Positions 1-7,480 are shown, counted from the stretch's first letter. The stretch is DNA of 26,792 nucleotides from Woeseiaceae bacterium (GCA_022866645.1 JALHUQ010000381.1:1-26792); one strand, 5' to 3'. Made by a program: numbers and translations. The notes: generated from the letters alone by a model not told the origin.

Positions 1-640
1 TGGAATCCGCGCCTTCTGGTTCAACCCCAATAACCTCCGAGTCAGGTCGCAGCTGCTTGACGGCGTTGGATATTCCGCCGATTAAGCCACCTCCACCGAC
101 AGGAATGATGATCGTGTCGAAGTCTTCTACCTGCTCGCATATCTCAAGGCCTACTGTGCCCGTTCCCAGAGCGATGGATGGCCCCTCAAAGGGATGAACG
201 AAAAATCTGCCTTCTTCGTCCCTGATTTTTTCTGCAATTTCGAAGGCCTCATGAACATCGTCAGCCAATACCACTTCGGCACCGTAAGCCTTGCATGCCG
301 CAATTCGACTGGGATTAGCCGAGCGCATCATGACGACTTTCGCCGTTGTGCCGACGGCCTGCGCTGCAAACGCCACAGCGATGGCATGATTACCGGCACT
401 GACAGCCGTTACCCCACTCCGGCGCCCCTCGTCCGACAGGCCGTAGAGAGTTGCCAGCGCGCCACGGGCTTTGAACGTCCCCGTTCGCTGCAGAAATTCA
501 AGTTTCGCGAATACTTTGGTGCCGCCACCCATACTTTCTTCAATGGCGGGGCAGCGTATGACCGGCGTTCGCAATGCCTGCTCAGTCAAGCGATCACGCA
601 AAGCGCGAATCTCTTCGATATTAGGTCCAGATTCGTTCAT
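1..640 (-). CDS. Threonine/serine dehydratase-like PLP enzyme, 3' end missing
   Basis: I translated this reading frame from an ATG at 640 down to the window edge, giving 213 residues with no stop. It is a fold-type II PLP enzyme. The Schiff-base lysine is K57 in TGTFKARGA. The SAGNHA motif at 81-86 binds the substrate carboxylate, and the glycine loop VGGGGLIGG near 181-189 holds the PLP phosphate. These are the signatures of threonine/serine dehydratases, which deaminate L-threonine to 2-oxobutanoate or L-serine to pyruvate in the cytoplasm. Family members of the short type are about 320-330 residues, so about two thirds is visible. Biosynthetic and catabolic forms are told apart by a C-terminal regulatory domain that lies outside the window, so I give no symbol. 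Serine racemase is another possibility. No good ribosome binding site precedes the ATG. The gene is divergent from the cyclase-like gene at 759. Confidence 0.88.
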   Translation of the reverse strand, partial: MNESGPNIEEIRALRDRLTEQALRTPVIRCPAIEESMGGGTKVFAKLEFLQRTGTFKARGALATLYGLSDEGRRSGVTAVSAGNHAIAVAFAAQAVGTTAKVVMMRSANPSRIAACKAYGAEVVLADDVHEAFEIAEKIRDEEGRFFVHPFEGPSIALGTGTVGLEICEQVEDFDTIIIPVGGGGLIGGISNAVKQLRPDSEVIGVEPEGADS

Positions 641-667
641 TTATTATGTAAACTGCCACAACGCATC

Positions 668-696
668 TTGACTTGCGCTGCTCTTAAGAGTGAATT
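668..696 (+). promoter_or_regulatory. Candidate promoter for the cyclase-like gene
   Basis: A TTGACT hexamer (668-673) is followed after 17 bases by TGAATT (691-696), about 62 bases before the ATG at 759. The -35 box is good, but the -10 box matches the sigma-70 consensus at only three positions. The spacer ends in the palindrome CTCTTAAGAG (681-690). This is the only reasonable pair in the 118-base divergent intergenic stretch. It is a weak call. Confidence 0.3.
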
Positions 697-758
697 AGGC
701 CAATAGGGCGAACTGTGGCAGAGAATCCACTGTCGCGAAAGTCGCTACGAGCCAATGT

Positions 759-1997
759 ATGGAACTAGATGATCTGTCGCAATCCGGGATTCGACGAATA
801 GCCGACTATTCGCCGTACCTGGATCAATTAGCCGGCCTCGCCCAGCAAATGGGCCTGCGGCAGCGCAGCAACCTGACGCACGTTGAATCGGCGCTGCGTA
901 GCCATTGGTCCCTAGGTCAAAACAGCATCCTAAGCTGGGTGCCTTTGGACCAGAGCATACTGATCCTCGTCGTGCCCCACTACGCGATTGCCGAATACAC
1001 GACGCCGCAGGCAGGCAATATGCCGCCAAAAGTGTCGCCGCGATTCATCACCGAGCTGATCTCAGGTGACCGGCAGCTTACGATTTCTCAAATGCAGAAA
1101 GTCGCGCGTTTGCTTGATGTCGAACCCAAGAAGATTGTGTTACGAGTTCCATTGGAGGGTAGCGTTGTCGAAACGAAGATCATCGAGAAGATGATCCGAA
1201 AATACGGCATCAATTACGTACCGAGCCGAGCCGTGACGCTGTTTGATATTGTTGGTTTCAGCCTGTTGACGCCGTTTGAGCAGATGACGCAACTCAATAG
1301 CCTTTCATACTCGCTGAACTCGGCGCATGCGAAGATGCTCGAAGCTGACGTCAATATTGACTTTGCACGTTCCTCAAGCGGTGATGGATTTTATATCTGG
1401 AATCGGGACGAGGGTCTTGAGGCAAGCATCAACCTTTATCACTTCATGCATATCGTGCTCGCTGACAATGCAATTGCGCGCAGCAAATCGACATCGAAAG
1501 CCGTGCCACGATTACGTGCTTGCTTTCATGTCGGCAGTTGCTACGAATTTCATCAGGCAGAAGGCTTAAACCCTACCACACACGATTTCATCGTCGGCGA
1601 CGTGACCATCGAACTCGCACGCATGATCGACGCGGCCCTGCCCGGCCAAATTCTGGTTGGCGACTTCATGGCAGACATTGAGATAGAAAATGATAAGGGC
1701 GAAATTACAGTCCAGCCCAACGTCGATGCCGTGACATTTCTGCGACGAGCGCAAGGTAATCTGCCGCGGCTGAGCGGAATGGTGTTATCCGGTGAGCGCG
1801 TCACGGCTATCAAGTGCTACCTGACTGGCGAAAACATGGGTGGCGGACAATTCAATATCCGGCGCCTCACGATAAAAGACAAACACGGGCTGTCGCGCGT
1901 CGCATTTAATGCCAAGGTCAATATCTATCGCGAAACGGCGCAGCCGATCTTATTAGGCATTCAGGATAAGAAACTGCCAGTTCACATTCCGGTCTAG
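759..1997 (+). CDS. Class III adenylate/guanylate cyclase-like protein with possible HTH segment
   Basis: This is a 412-residue soluble protein with no signal peptide or membrane segment. Residues 160-300 resemble the class III nucleotidyl cyclase fold. FDIVGF at 162-167 and SGDGF at 207-211 carry the two metal-binding aspartates (D163, D209). GDVTIELARM at 280-289 followed by ALPGQILV at 293-300 matches the later cyclase motif. R288 sits where the transition-state arginine is expected. The usual asparagine four residues earlier is I284, and the usual purine-selecting lysine four residues before D209 is S205, so activity or substrate cannot be assumed. Residues about 93-127 (FITELISGDRQLTISQ and what follows) look like the second half of an XRE/HigA-type helix-turn-helix. 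The last 100 residues match nothing I recognise. The ATG is the only start before an upstream stop at 696. The cyclase-like fold is fairly secure; the HTH and any activity are inference. Confidence 0.75.
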   Translation: MELDDLSQSGIRRIADYSPYLDQLAGLAQQMGLRQRSNLTHVESALRSHWSLGQNSILSWVPLDQSILILVVPHYAIAEYTTPQAGNMPPKVSPRFITELISGDRQLTISQMQKVARLLDVEPKKIVLRVPLEGSVVETKIIEKMIRKYGINYVPSRAVTLFDIVGFSLLTPFEQMTQLNSLSYSLNSAHAKMLEADVNIDFARSSSGDGFYIWNRDEGLEASINLYHFMHIVLADNAIARSKSTSKAVPRLRACFHVGSCYEFHQAEGLNPTTHDFIVGDVTIELARMIDAALPGQILVGDFMADIEIENDKGEITVQPNVDAVTFLRRAQGNLPRLSGMVLSGERVTAIKCYLTGENMGGGQFNIRRLTIKDKHGLSRVAFNAKVNIYRETAQPILLGIQDKKLPVHIPV

Positions 1998-2032
1998 TCA
2001 GTCGACAGGCGTCCGGGGGTCCGATCAAAAAT

Positions 2033-2109
2033 TGGTCGGGGCGAGAAGATTCGAACTTCCGACCCCCACAACCCCATTGTGGTGCGCTACCAGGCTGCGC
2101 TACGCCCCG
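2033..2109 (-). tRNA. tRNA-Pro (anticodon GGG)
   Basis: Read on the minus strand, this 77-base gene folds as a complete cloverleaf. The acceptor stem CGGGGCG pairs with CGCCCCG, the D arm is GCGC/GCGC, and the anticodon stem CCACA/TGTGG encloses ATGGGGT with anticodon GGG. The T arm carries TTCGAAT, and CCA is encoded. It reads CCC/CCU proline codons. It lies 85 bases after the MerR gene on the same strand and may have its own promoter. A run of five T follows the CCA, without a convincing hairpin. Confidence 0.97.
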
Positions 2110-2156
2110 ACCGATGTGCAGGATTTTCGGCTAACGACCGCTCCTGCAGGGCAGCA

Positions 2157-2185
2157 ATGATACGTGCCGCGATTGGACTTGGAAA
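2157..2185 (-). promoter_or_regulatory. Candidate promoter for tRNA-Pro
   Basis: On the minus strand TTTCCA (2185-2180) and TATCAT (2162-2157) are separated by 17 bases. The -10 box matches consensus at five positions and the -35 box at four. The -10 box lies about 47 bases before the mature tRNA, a usual distance when a 5' leader is removed by RNase P. Read-through from the upstream MerR gene could also supply the transcript. Confidence 0.35.
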
Positions 2186-2194
2186 GCAAGGATT

Positions 2195-2551
2195 TTAACG
2201 CCGAAGAATCTTGAGGACTTGTTCAAGTTCCATGCGTATCTGTTTGATTATCTGCTGACTTTGAGTAACGTCCGACTTGGCATCATCGCCCGTAAGACGT
2301 TGGCGAGCCCCGCCGATCGTGAAACCCTCGTCATAGAGGAGACTTCTGATCTGGCGAATAATCAGAACATCCTGACGCTGATAATAGCGTCGATTACCTC
2401 GGCGCTTCACAGGTTTCAGTTGTGGGAACTCTTGCTCCCAATACCGAAGTACATGCGGCTTGACCGCACAAAGGTCGCTGACTTCACCTATCGTGAAGTA
2501 GCGCTTACCCGGTATTGGAGGAAGTTCGTCGTTATTCCCCGGTTCCAGCAT
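2195..2551 (-). CDS. MerR-family transcriptional regulator following ihfA
   Basis: This 118-residue protein has the MerR winged helix-turn-helix at residues 18-86. YFTIGEVSDLCAVKPHVLRYWEQEF gives helices 1 and 2, RRYYQRQD the wing, and a second helix pair ends near GARQRL. A short helix (about 98-116) would form the dimerising coiled coil. There is no cysteine-rich metal site or drug-binding domain after the coil, so the effector, if any, is unknown. The first 20 bases overlap the end of ihfA, so the two are probably co-transcribed. A MerR-type gene directly after ihfA, often followed by a proline tRNA, is a recurrent arrangement in Gammaproteobacteria. Targets are unknown. Confidence 0.92.
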   Translation of the reverse strand: MLEPGNNDELPPIPGKRYFTIGEVSDLCAVKPHVLRYWEQEFPQLKPVKRRGNRRYYQRQDVLIIRQIRSLLYDEGFTIGGARQRLTGDDAKSDVTQSQQIIKQIRMELEQVLKILRR

Positions 2552-2831
2552 ATGCTTCTACTCGGGCCTTTAGTTTTTGTCCTGGCCGGAAGGTCACCAC
2601 TCGGCGAGCGCTGATTGGAATTTCCTGTCCGGTTTTCGGGTTTCTACCAGGGCGTTGTTTTTTATCCCGAAGATCAAAATTCCCAAATCCGGAAAGTTTG
2701 ACCTGCTCCCCAACTGCGAGTGATGCACGCAGTTCCTCATAAAACATATCAACCAGTTCGCGAGCTTCTCTTTTGTTTAAACCAAGTCCATCAAACAGCG
2801 ACTCGGCCATATCCGCTTTTGTCAGTGCCAT
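2532..2831 (-). CDS. ihfA: Integration host factor subunit alpha
   Basis: The 99-residue product begins MALTKADMAE and carries GRNPKTGQEIPI, the DNA-binding beta-arm sequence of the HU/IHF family, at about 63-74. It is followed by RRVVTFRPGQKLKARV. The length equals that of enteric IHF-alpha. The protein pairs with IHF-beta (here encoded at 21325-21627) to bend DNA sharply at promoters, origins and recombination sites in the nucleoid. It starts five bases after the pheT stop codon and overlaps the MerR gene at its end, matching the classic pheS-pheT-ihfA order. The proline in the beta-arm that intercalates into DNA lies within the NPKTG stretch. The alpha assignment rests on both sequence and position. 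Confidence 0.97.
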   Translation of the reverse strand: MALTKADMAESLFDGLGLNKREARELVDMFYEELRASLAVGEQVKLSGFGNFDLRDKKQRPGRNPKTGQEIPISARRVVTFRPGQKLKARVEAYAGTGE

Positions 2832-2836
2832 TTTGA

Positions 2837-5215
2837 TTAGTCTCTCAGAACTGCTGCGAATTGATCTTTTAATTTCTTGACTGCCGCGGCCATAACTTTA
2901 TCCGCATCATCGTCAGTAAGGGTGCGCGATGTCTCCTGTAAAATCAAGCCCATTGCGACGCTTTTTCGTCCAGCTTCTATGCCTTTGCCCTTATAAATGT
3001 CAAAAATCCTGACACCTTGAATCAGCTCCGGTGAGGTCGCTGCGACAGCCGCCAGCAACTCGTCGGCAGAAATTTTGTCGTCGACGATCACAGCGATGTC
3101 GCGACGAATTGCAGGAAATTTCGACACCGAAATGGCAACCGCCGGTGTTGTTGCCAGCGCTTTGGCCGCATCGAGTTCAAACAAATACACAGAACGCTTC
3201 AGGTCGAAAAGTTTAGCGAGTGTCGGATGCAATTTGCCGACAACACCGATCACTTCGTTGTTGCGAACAATTTCGGCCGTTTGCCCCGGTTGCAATGCCC
3301 TGTGTCTGGCGGCGATGAAATCGAATTCGCCGCTGCCGGATGTGAGCGCCAACAATGCCTCGACATCTGCTTTTATATCAAAGAAATCAACACTTTCAGA
3401 GGCGGTCGCCCACTGTTCCGGGTTCACCGATCCAGAGGCAAGTCCGGCAATTCGCAGAACTTCAGTATGCGCACTCAGGCTACCGTGGAAGGACTTGCTC
3501 ATCTCGAACAATCGCACTCGATCTTGCTGGCGCGCGTTGTTAGCCGCTGCCGCCGCAACCATGCCTGGCCACAACGAGGCACGCATAACTGCCATCTCTG
3601 AGGAAATCGGATTGCTCAAAACCAGTTGCGATTCGGAGCCGGTGAACGCGGCATCGACTGTCGCATCAATAAAGCTGTACGTCACTACTTCCTGATAATC
3701 GCGAGCAATCAGCGTGGCGGCAACCTGCTCCATGTCCACTCTTGATTCGGTGACTGTCGCCAACGGTATTTGCGAGTAGGCGGTTGTTTCGGGAATTGAG
3801 TCATAGCCATGAATTCGGGCGACTTCTTCTATCAGATCAGCCTCAATCGCGATATCAAAGCGATAGCTTGGAGCCAAAACGACCCAACCATCGACTGTCG
3901 ATTGTACCTTCATGTTCAACCGTGCCAGGATTTGGACGACCGTTTCATCAGCAATAGTGAGCCCCAACAATCTTCTTAGACGATCTTTTCGAAGCGTGAC
4001 TGGCGAACTTACTGGTAGATGATTTTCATCCATCTGATCGAGCAGAGGACCGGCATCGCCGCCTGCGATTTCGAGTAGTAATTGCGTTGCTCGCTCGACA
4101 GCTCTGCCCTGACCTGATGGATCAACGCCGCGCTCGAATCGCATTGAAGCATCGGTGTGCATTCCATAGGTGCGAGCCCTGCCCGCCATAAATTCCTGCG
4201 GCCAAAATGCGGCCTCGAAAAAAACATCGGTAGTCGCATCGGAGACAGCGGTCGTAAGACCACCCATAATGCCGGCCATACCGATGGGACCGCTGTCGTC
4301 AGTAATGATCAGCGTGTCCTCATTAAGATCGACTTCTTTTCCATCCAGCAACGTGACTTTTTCGCCCGCTTTTGCGAACCGCGGTCGAATCGTCCCTTTC
4401 AGGAGGCTGTGATCGTAAGCATGCAAGGGCTGACCGAGTTCAAGCATGACAAAGTTTGTAATATCGACCACGGGCGATATAGCCCGCAGACCTGCCCGTC
4501 GCAGACGCTCGGTCATCCAGATCGGCGACCGGGCCTGTGCATCAATTCCGCGAATCACGCGACCTGCGAATCGCGGACACCCGGCTGGCTCTACTAACTC
4601 TACGGATTGAGTGTCCTCAATCGTTGCAACCACGCTCACACCGGATGCGATTTTGAGTTCAGCGCCGGTCAGCGCCGACACGTCCCGCGCGATGCCCAGC
4701 ACGCTGAAGCAATCGCCGCGATTTGGCGTCAGACTCAATTCAAAAACTGCGTCCGGCAGATCAAGAAAACCAACAAGGGATGATCCAACCTCGGCGCTTT
4801 CCGGCAAGCAAAGGATGCCGTCAGACTCAGCTCCAAGTCCCAGCTCAAGCGATGAACAAAGCATGCCATTTGAGACCACGCCGCGAATCTTCGCTTGCCG
4901 AAGTTTCACGCCATTCGGCAGGGTAACTCCAGGTTTCGCAAAGGCGGCCTTCATTCCCTGCACGACATTCGGCGCCCCGCAGACAACGTCCACCAGTTCG
5001 CCGCTACCATCGTTGACTTTGCAAAGACTTAGCTTGTCCGCGTCCGGATGTTTGGCAACCGATGTGACTTCGGCGATGACAACATCAGCTATGCCATGCC
5101 CTTCAAATTCAATGCCATCGACTTCGTGCCCCAGCATCGTCAGCTGATGGCCTAAGGCCTCAGTTTCAAGATCGGGGTTGACCCATTCACGTAACCAGGA
5201 TTCTGCAATCTTCAT
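2837..5215 (-). CDS. pheT: Phenylalanine--tRNA ligase beta subunit
   Basis: This 792-residue protein is close to the usual 795 of enteric PheT. In order it shows an N-terminal EMAP/TRBD-type tRNA-binding domain (about 39-150, with KHPDADKLSLCKV), B3/B4 editing-domain sequence (about 210-370, with DITNFVMLELGQPLHAYD), a B5 domain (about 400-480), and the C-terminal FDX-ACB anticodon-binding domain (about 695-792, SKFPAIRRDIAVIV). The beta subunit recognises tRNA-Phe and clears mischarged tyrosine, while catalysis is in PheS. The start lies five bases after the pheS stop codon, so translation is probably coupled. No truncation or frameshift was seen. Confidence 0.98.
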   Translation of the reverse strand: MKIAESWLREWVNPDLETEALGHQLTMLGHEVDGIEFEGHGIADVVIAEVTSVAKHPDADKLSLCKVNDGSGELVDVVCGAPNVVQGMKAAFAKPGVTLPNGVKLRQAKIRGVVSNGMLCSSLELGLGAESDGILCLPESAEVGSSLVGFLDLPDAVFELSLTPNRGDCFSVLGIARDVSALTGAELKIASGVSVVATIEDTQSVELVEPAGCPRFAGRVIRGIDAQARSPIWMTERLRRAGLRAISPVVDITNFVMLELGQPLHAYDHSLLKGTIRPRFAKAGEKVTLLDGKEVDLNEDTLIITDDSGPIGMAGIMGGLTTAVSDATTDVFFEAAFWPQEFMAGRARTYGMHTDASMRFERGVDPSGQGRAVERATQLLLEIAGGDAGPLLDQMDENHLPVSSPVTLRKDRLRRLLGLTIADETVVQILARLNMKVQSTVDGWVVLAPSYRFDIAIEADLIEEVARIHGYDSIPETTAYSQIPLATVTESRVDMEQVAATLIARDYQEVVTYSFIDATVDAAFTGSESQLVLSNPISSEMAVMRASLWPGMVAAAAANNARQQDRVRLFEMSKSFHGSLSAHTEVLRIAGLASGSVNPEQWATASESVDFFDIKADVEALLALTSGSGEFDFIAARHRALQPGQTAEIVRNNEVIGVVGKLHPTLAKLFDLKRSVYLFELDAAKALATTPAVAISVSKFPAIRRDIAVIVDDKISADELLAAVAATSPELIQGVRIFDIYKGKGIEAGRKSVAMGLILQETSRTLTDDDADKVMAAAVKKLKDQFAAVLRD

Positions 5216-5220
5216 CGCGA

Positions 5221-6204
5221 CTACCTGAACTGCCGAAGAAAGCGCAGATCATTCTCAAAAAATGTTCTGAGGTCCGATACGCCGTAACGCAGCATCGCCA
5301 ATCGCTCAATACCGATACCGAATGCATAGCCTGTGTATTTTTCAGAATCGACGCCGGCGCTCTCCAGGACGTTTGGATGCACCATGCCGCATCCCAGTAT
5401 CTCGAGCCACCTGCCCTCGCCCCAGCGGACGTCGACTTCCGCCGACGGCTCAGTGAAGGGAAAGTATGACGGTCGAAATCGCAATTCGGCCTTGCGCTCG
5501 AAAAATGCTTCCACGAACTCGTGCAATACCGCTTTCAAATTCGCGAAACTGATGTTTTCGTCTATGACCAGCCCTTCGACCTGATGGAACATCGGCGTGT
5601 GAGTCTGATCGGAGTCGCATCGATACACGCGCCCGGGCGCTATGATTCGGATCGGCACACCCTCCTCGGCGATCGATCGAATTTGCACTGGCGACGTGTG
5701 CGTCCGGAGTAGATTACCGCCCGGAAAATAAAACGTGTCGTGCATCGCTCTGGCAGGATGGTTGTCGGGAATATTCAGTGCCGTGAAGTTATGAAATTCG
5801 TCTTCGATTTCAGGGCCTGAGCGAACCCCGAAACCAGCATTGGTAAATATTCTTTCAATGCGCGACTGAGCGCGTGATACCGGATGTCGGCCTCCTACCG
5901 AAAGCCCGCGGCCAGGCAGCGAGACATCAACGGCGTCGGCTGCCAGACTGGCTTCCAGCGCTGCATTCTCGAGGAACTCGCGACGTTCGATAAGACGGAT
6001 TTGTACGGCTTGCTTGGCGAGGTTGATTTCCTGGCCAGCACTGGCGCGCTGGCTTGCCGGCAGCTGTCCCAAGGCCTTAAGGCGCTCTGTAAGCTCGCCT
6101 TTCTTACCCAGATAGGAAACCCGGACCGCGTCCAGCGCGGCAAGATCAGTCGCTGCGTCGATTTCAGACGCGGCTTGGTCGATGAGCTCACTGAGTGCCT
6201 GCAT
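5221..6204 (-). CDS. pheS: Phenylalanine--tRNA ligase alpha subunit
   Basis: The 327-residue product matches the 327 of E. coli PheS. The first 90 residues form the helical coiled-coil arm that contacts tRNA. The class II aminoacyl-tRNA synthetase core follows, with motif 2 around LLRTHTSPVQIRS, the active-site stretch GCGMVHPNVLESAGVD, and motif 3 GIGIERLAMLRYGV near the end. The alpha2-beta2 enzyme charges tRNA-Phe in the cytoplasm. The ATG at 6204 has an AAGG-type ribosome binding site about 11 bases upstream. It lies 47 bases after rplT. I see no pheM-like leader peptide in that gap, unlike the enteric operon, only a GC-rich hairpin. Confidence 0.98.
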   Translation of the reverse strand: MQALSELIDQAASEIDAATDLAALDAVRVSYLGKKGELTERLKALGQLPASQRASAGQEINLAKQAVQIRLIERREFLENAALEASLAADAVDVSLPGRGLSVGGRHPVSRAQSRIERIFTNAGFGVRSGPEIEDEFHNFTALNIPDNHPARAMHDTFYFPGGNLLRTHTSPVQIRSIAEEGVPIRIIAPGRVYRCDSDQTHTPMFHQVEGLVIDENISFANLKAVLHEFVEAFFERKAELRFRPSYFPFTEPSAEVDVRWGEGRWLEILGCGMVHPNVLESAGVDSEKYTGYAFGIGIERLAMLRYGVSDLRTFFENDLRFLRQFR

Positions 6205-6220
6205 TTGAAGTGCCTTGTGC

Positions 6221-6242
6221 CGGGCGCGTCACAGCGCGCCCG
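6221..6242 (-). other. GC-rich hairpin between rplT and pheS
   Basis: CGGGCGCG (6221-6228) and CGCGCCCG (6235-6242) form a perfect 8-base stem with a 6-base loop. It fills the middle of the 47-base gap between rplT and pheS. No T run follows on the minus strand, so it is not a standard intrinsic terminator. It may set relative transcript stability or partial termination before pheST. Confidence 0.5.
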
Positions 6243-6251
6243 ACCCAGGAT

Positions 6252-6626
6252 TCACGCAGCAGCGGTCTGTTGTTCGAGACCGGCCTTGGCCGCAGCCGCA
6301 ATCGCGCCGAAGGCTTCGGGATCGTGTACAGCGATATCCGCCAGAACCTTACGGTCCACTTCGATCTGAGCCTTGTTCAGACCATTGATCAGGCGACTGT
6401 ATGACAAGCCATGCAGGCGAGCCGCAGCGTTGATACGTGCGATCCACAATGCGCGAAACTGACGTTTGCGTTGATGGCGGTCACGATACGCGTATTGACC
6501 CGCTTTGATAACCGCCTGCTTGGCGGTCTTGAACAATTTGCTACGCGCGCCGTAATAGCCCTTCGCTTGATCGAGGACTTTCTTATGGCGGGCTTTGGCA
6601 GTTACGCCTCTCTTAACTCTGGCCAT
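6252..6626 (-). CDS. rplT: 50S ribosomal protein L20
   Basis: This 124-residue, strongly basic protein starts MARVKRGVTAKARHKK and carries YYGARSKLFKTAKQAV and RDRHQRKRQFRALWI, all hallmarks of L20. It is slightly longer than the 118 of E. coli, with a short alanine-rich tail. L20 is an early 23S rRNA-binding assembly protein and, in Gammaproteobacteria, represses translation of its own operon through the rpmI leader. The ATG is preceded by a strong AGGAGA ribosome binding site. It follows rpmI by 14 bases and precedes pheS. Confidence 0.98.
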   Translation of the reverse strand: MARVKRGVTAKARHKKVLDQAKGYYGARSKLFKTAKQAVIKAGQYAYRDRHQRKRQFRALWIARINAAARLHGLSYSRLINGLNKAQIEVDRKVLADIAVHDPEAFGAIAAAAKAGLEQQTAAA

Positions 6627-6640
6627 TTCTCAATCTCCTC

Positions 6641-6838
6641 TTAACTATAAGGGAGCATGCGGCGCACGCTCTTTACGTCGGAATCGGCCACCTGCAGGGT
6701 TGCACCCAGATGGCGCTTACGCTTCGACTTCTTTTTGGTAAGGATATGATTGAGATGAGCTTGAGCGCGCTTAAAGCCACCCTTGCCCGTCTTCTTGAAG
6801 CGCTTGGCCGCGCCCCGATGGGTTTTCATCTTCGACAT
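6641..6838 (-). CDS. rpmI: 50S ribosomal protein L35
   Basis: The 65-residue protein MSKMKTHRGAAKRFKKTGKG... is L35 and has the usual length of this small basic protein. The frame is open for another 25 codons upstream, but that extension has no family match. The ATG at 6838 has AAAGGAAA just ahead of it, so I place the start there. L35 is part of the large ribosomal subunit. It stands between infC and rplT as in most bacteria. Translation is probably controlled by L20 binding to the 110-base leader between infC and this gene. Confidence 0.97.
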   Translation of the reverse strand: MSKMKTHRGAAKRFKKTGKGGFKRAQAHLNHILTKKKSKRKRHLGATLQVADSDVKSVRRMLPYS

Positions 6839-6948
6839 TTGCTTTCCTTTGGCCGTACTACGTACCGGACTATTCCGGCCGCTGCAGGCGGGTAGCGCGT
6901 TCCGGGTTGTCACACCCTTCGGCGATTACTCACTTTTCGTGAACTTCA
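6839..6948 (-). promoter_or_regulatory. infC-rpmI leader, candidate L20 autoregulatory site
   Basis: This 110-base gap is far longer than the other gaps in the operon and holds nested inverted repeats. CCGGA (6865-6869) and TCCGG (6874-6878) form a stem with a 4-base loop, next to GTAC/GTAC at 6854-6864, directly before the rpmI ribosome binding site. In E. coli, L20 represses rpmI by binding structures in this same place that mimic its 23S rRNA site. The location and pairing fit such an operator. L20 binding here is inferred, not seen. Confidence 0.45.
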
Positions 6949-7467
6949 TTAATGCTTTTTTGGTGCGATAACCATGACCATTTGCCGTCCTTCCATCTGT
7001 GGCATTTGCTCCACCGTACCGTAGGGTTCCAGATCATCTCTGACCCTGGTCAGCAGCTGAGCGCCCAATTCCTTGTGCGCCATTTCGCGGCCTCTGAATC
7101 GCAACGTGACTTTGGTCTTGTCACCATCGACAAGAAAATCCACTAACTTCCTGAGTTTGATACGGTAGTCACCTTCTTCGGTCCCAGGACGAAACTTGAT
7201 TTCCTTTATATGAACCTGCTTTTGTTTGCGCTTCGCAGACTGTGCCTTCTTGTTCTGTTCAAACAGGTACTTGCCGAAATCCATGATTCGACACACCGGG
7301 GGCTCGGCATTGGGCGATACTTCAACAAGATCCAGGCCTTCTTCTTTCGCAAGAGCAATGGCGGCTCTAAGCCCCAAAACACCTGCCTGTTCACCGGCCG
7401 AGTCAATAACTCGAACCTCAGCGGCCTCGATTTCATCATTGCGCCTTACACGCTTTGTAACTGCGAT
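6949..7467 (-). CDS. infC: Translation initiation factor IF-3, probable AUC start
   Basis: IF3 binds the 30S subunit, keeps it apart from 50S and rejects wrong start codons. The product (172 residues from the chosen start) has the N domain (RRNDEIEAAEVRVID through VEVSPNAEPPVCRIMDFGKYL), a lysine-rich linker, and the C domain (HIKEIKFRPGTEEGDY, VTLRFRGREMAH, EGRQMVMVIAPKK). The frame stays open upstream to a TTG/ATG pair near 7518, but that extension has no ribosome binding site and no IF3 homology. At 7465-7467 an ATC codon stands eight bases after a perfect GGAGG (7480-7476), and IF3-like sequence begins there. Gammaproteobacterial infC is known to use rare AUU-type starts that IF3 itself disfavours, giving autoregulation. 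thrS, the usual upstream neighbour, is absent. Confidence 0.93.
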   Translation of the reverse strand: MAVTKRVRRNDEIEAAEVRVIDSAGEQAGVLGLRAAIALAKEEGLDLVEVSPNAEPPVCRIMDFGKYLFEQNKKAQSAKRKQKQVHIKEIKFRPGTEEGDYRIKLRKLVDFLVDGDKTKVTLRFRGREMAHKELGAQLLTRVRDDLEPYGTVEQMPQMEGRQMVMVIAPKKH

Positions 7468-7475
7468 ACCCAAAT

Positions 7476-7480
7476 CCTCC
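7476..7480 (-). promoter_or_regulatory. Shine-Dalgarno of infC that fixes the ATC start
   Basis: The plus-strand CCTCC reads GGAGG on the coding strand, with an 8-base spacer to ATC at 7467-7465. No ATG, GTG or TTG lies at a workable distance in frame; the in-frame TTG at 7473-7471 is only two bases from it. The site therefore argues for initiation at the non-canonical ATC. Confidence 0.75.

Noticed and set aside
641..660. CATAAT on the minus strand as a promoter giving a leaderless dehydratase mRNA
   Set aside because: It is only three bases from the ATG, so transcription would start inside the gene, and no -35 box is found.
681..690. CTCTTAAGAG as a dedicated operator
   Set aside because: A 10-base palindrome is expected many times by chance in 26 kb. 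It is mentioned only as part of the promoter context.
194..706. A 170-codon plus-strand frame at the left edge
   Set aside because: It is antisense to the PLP dehydratase, whose catalytic motifs are plainly conserved on the minus strand.
6839..6913. N-terminal extension of L35 to a start at 6913
   Set aside because: The extra 25 residues have no L35 homology, and a good ribosome binding site stands before the ATG at 6838.
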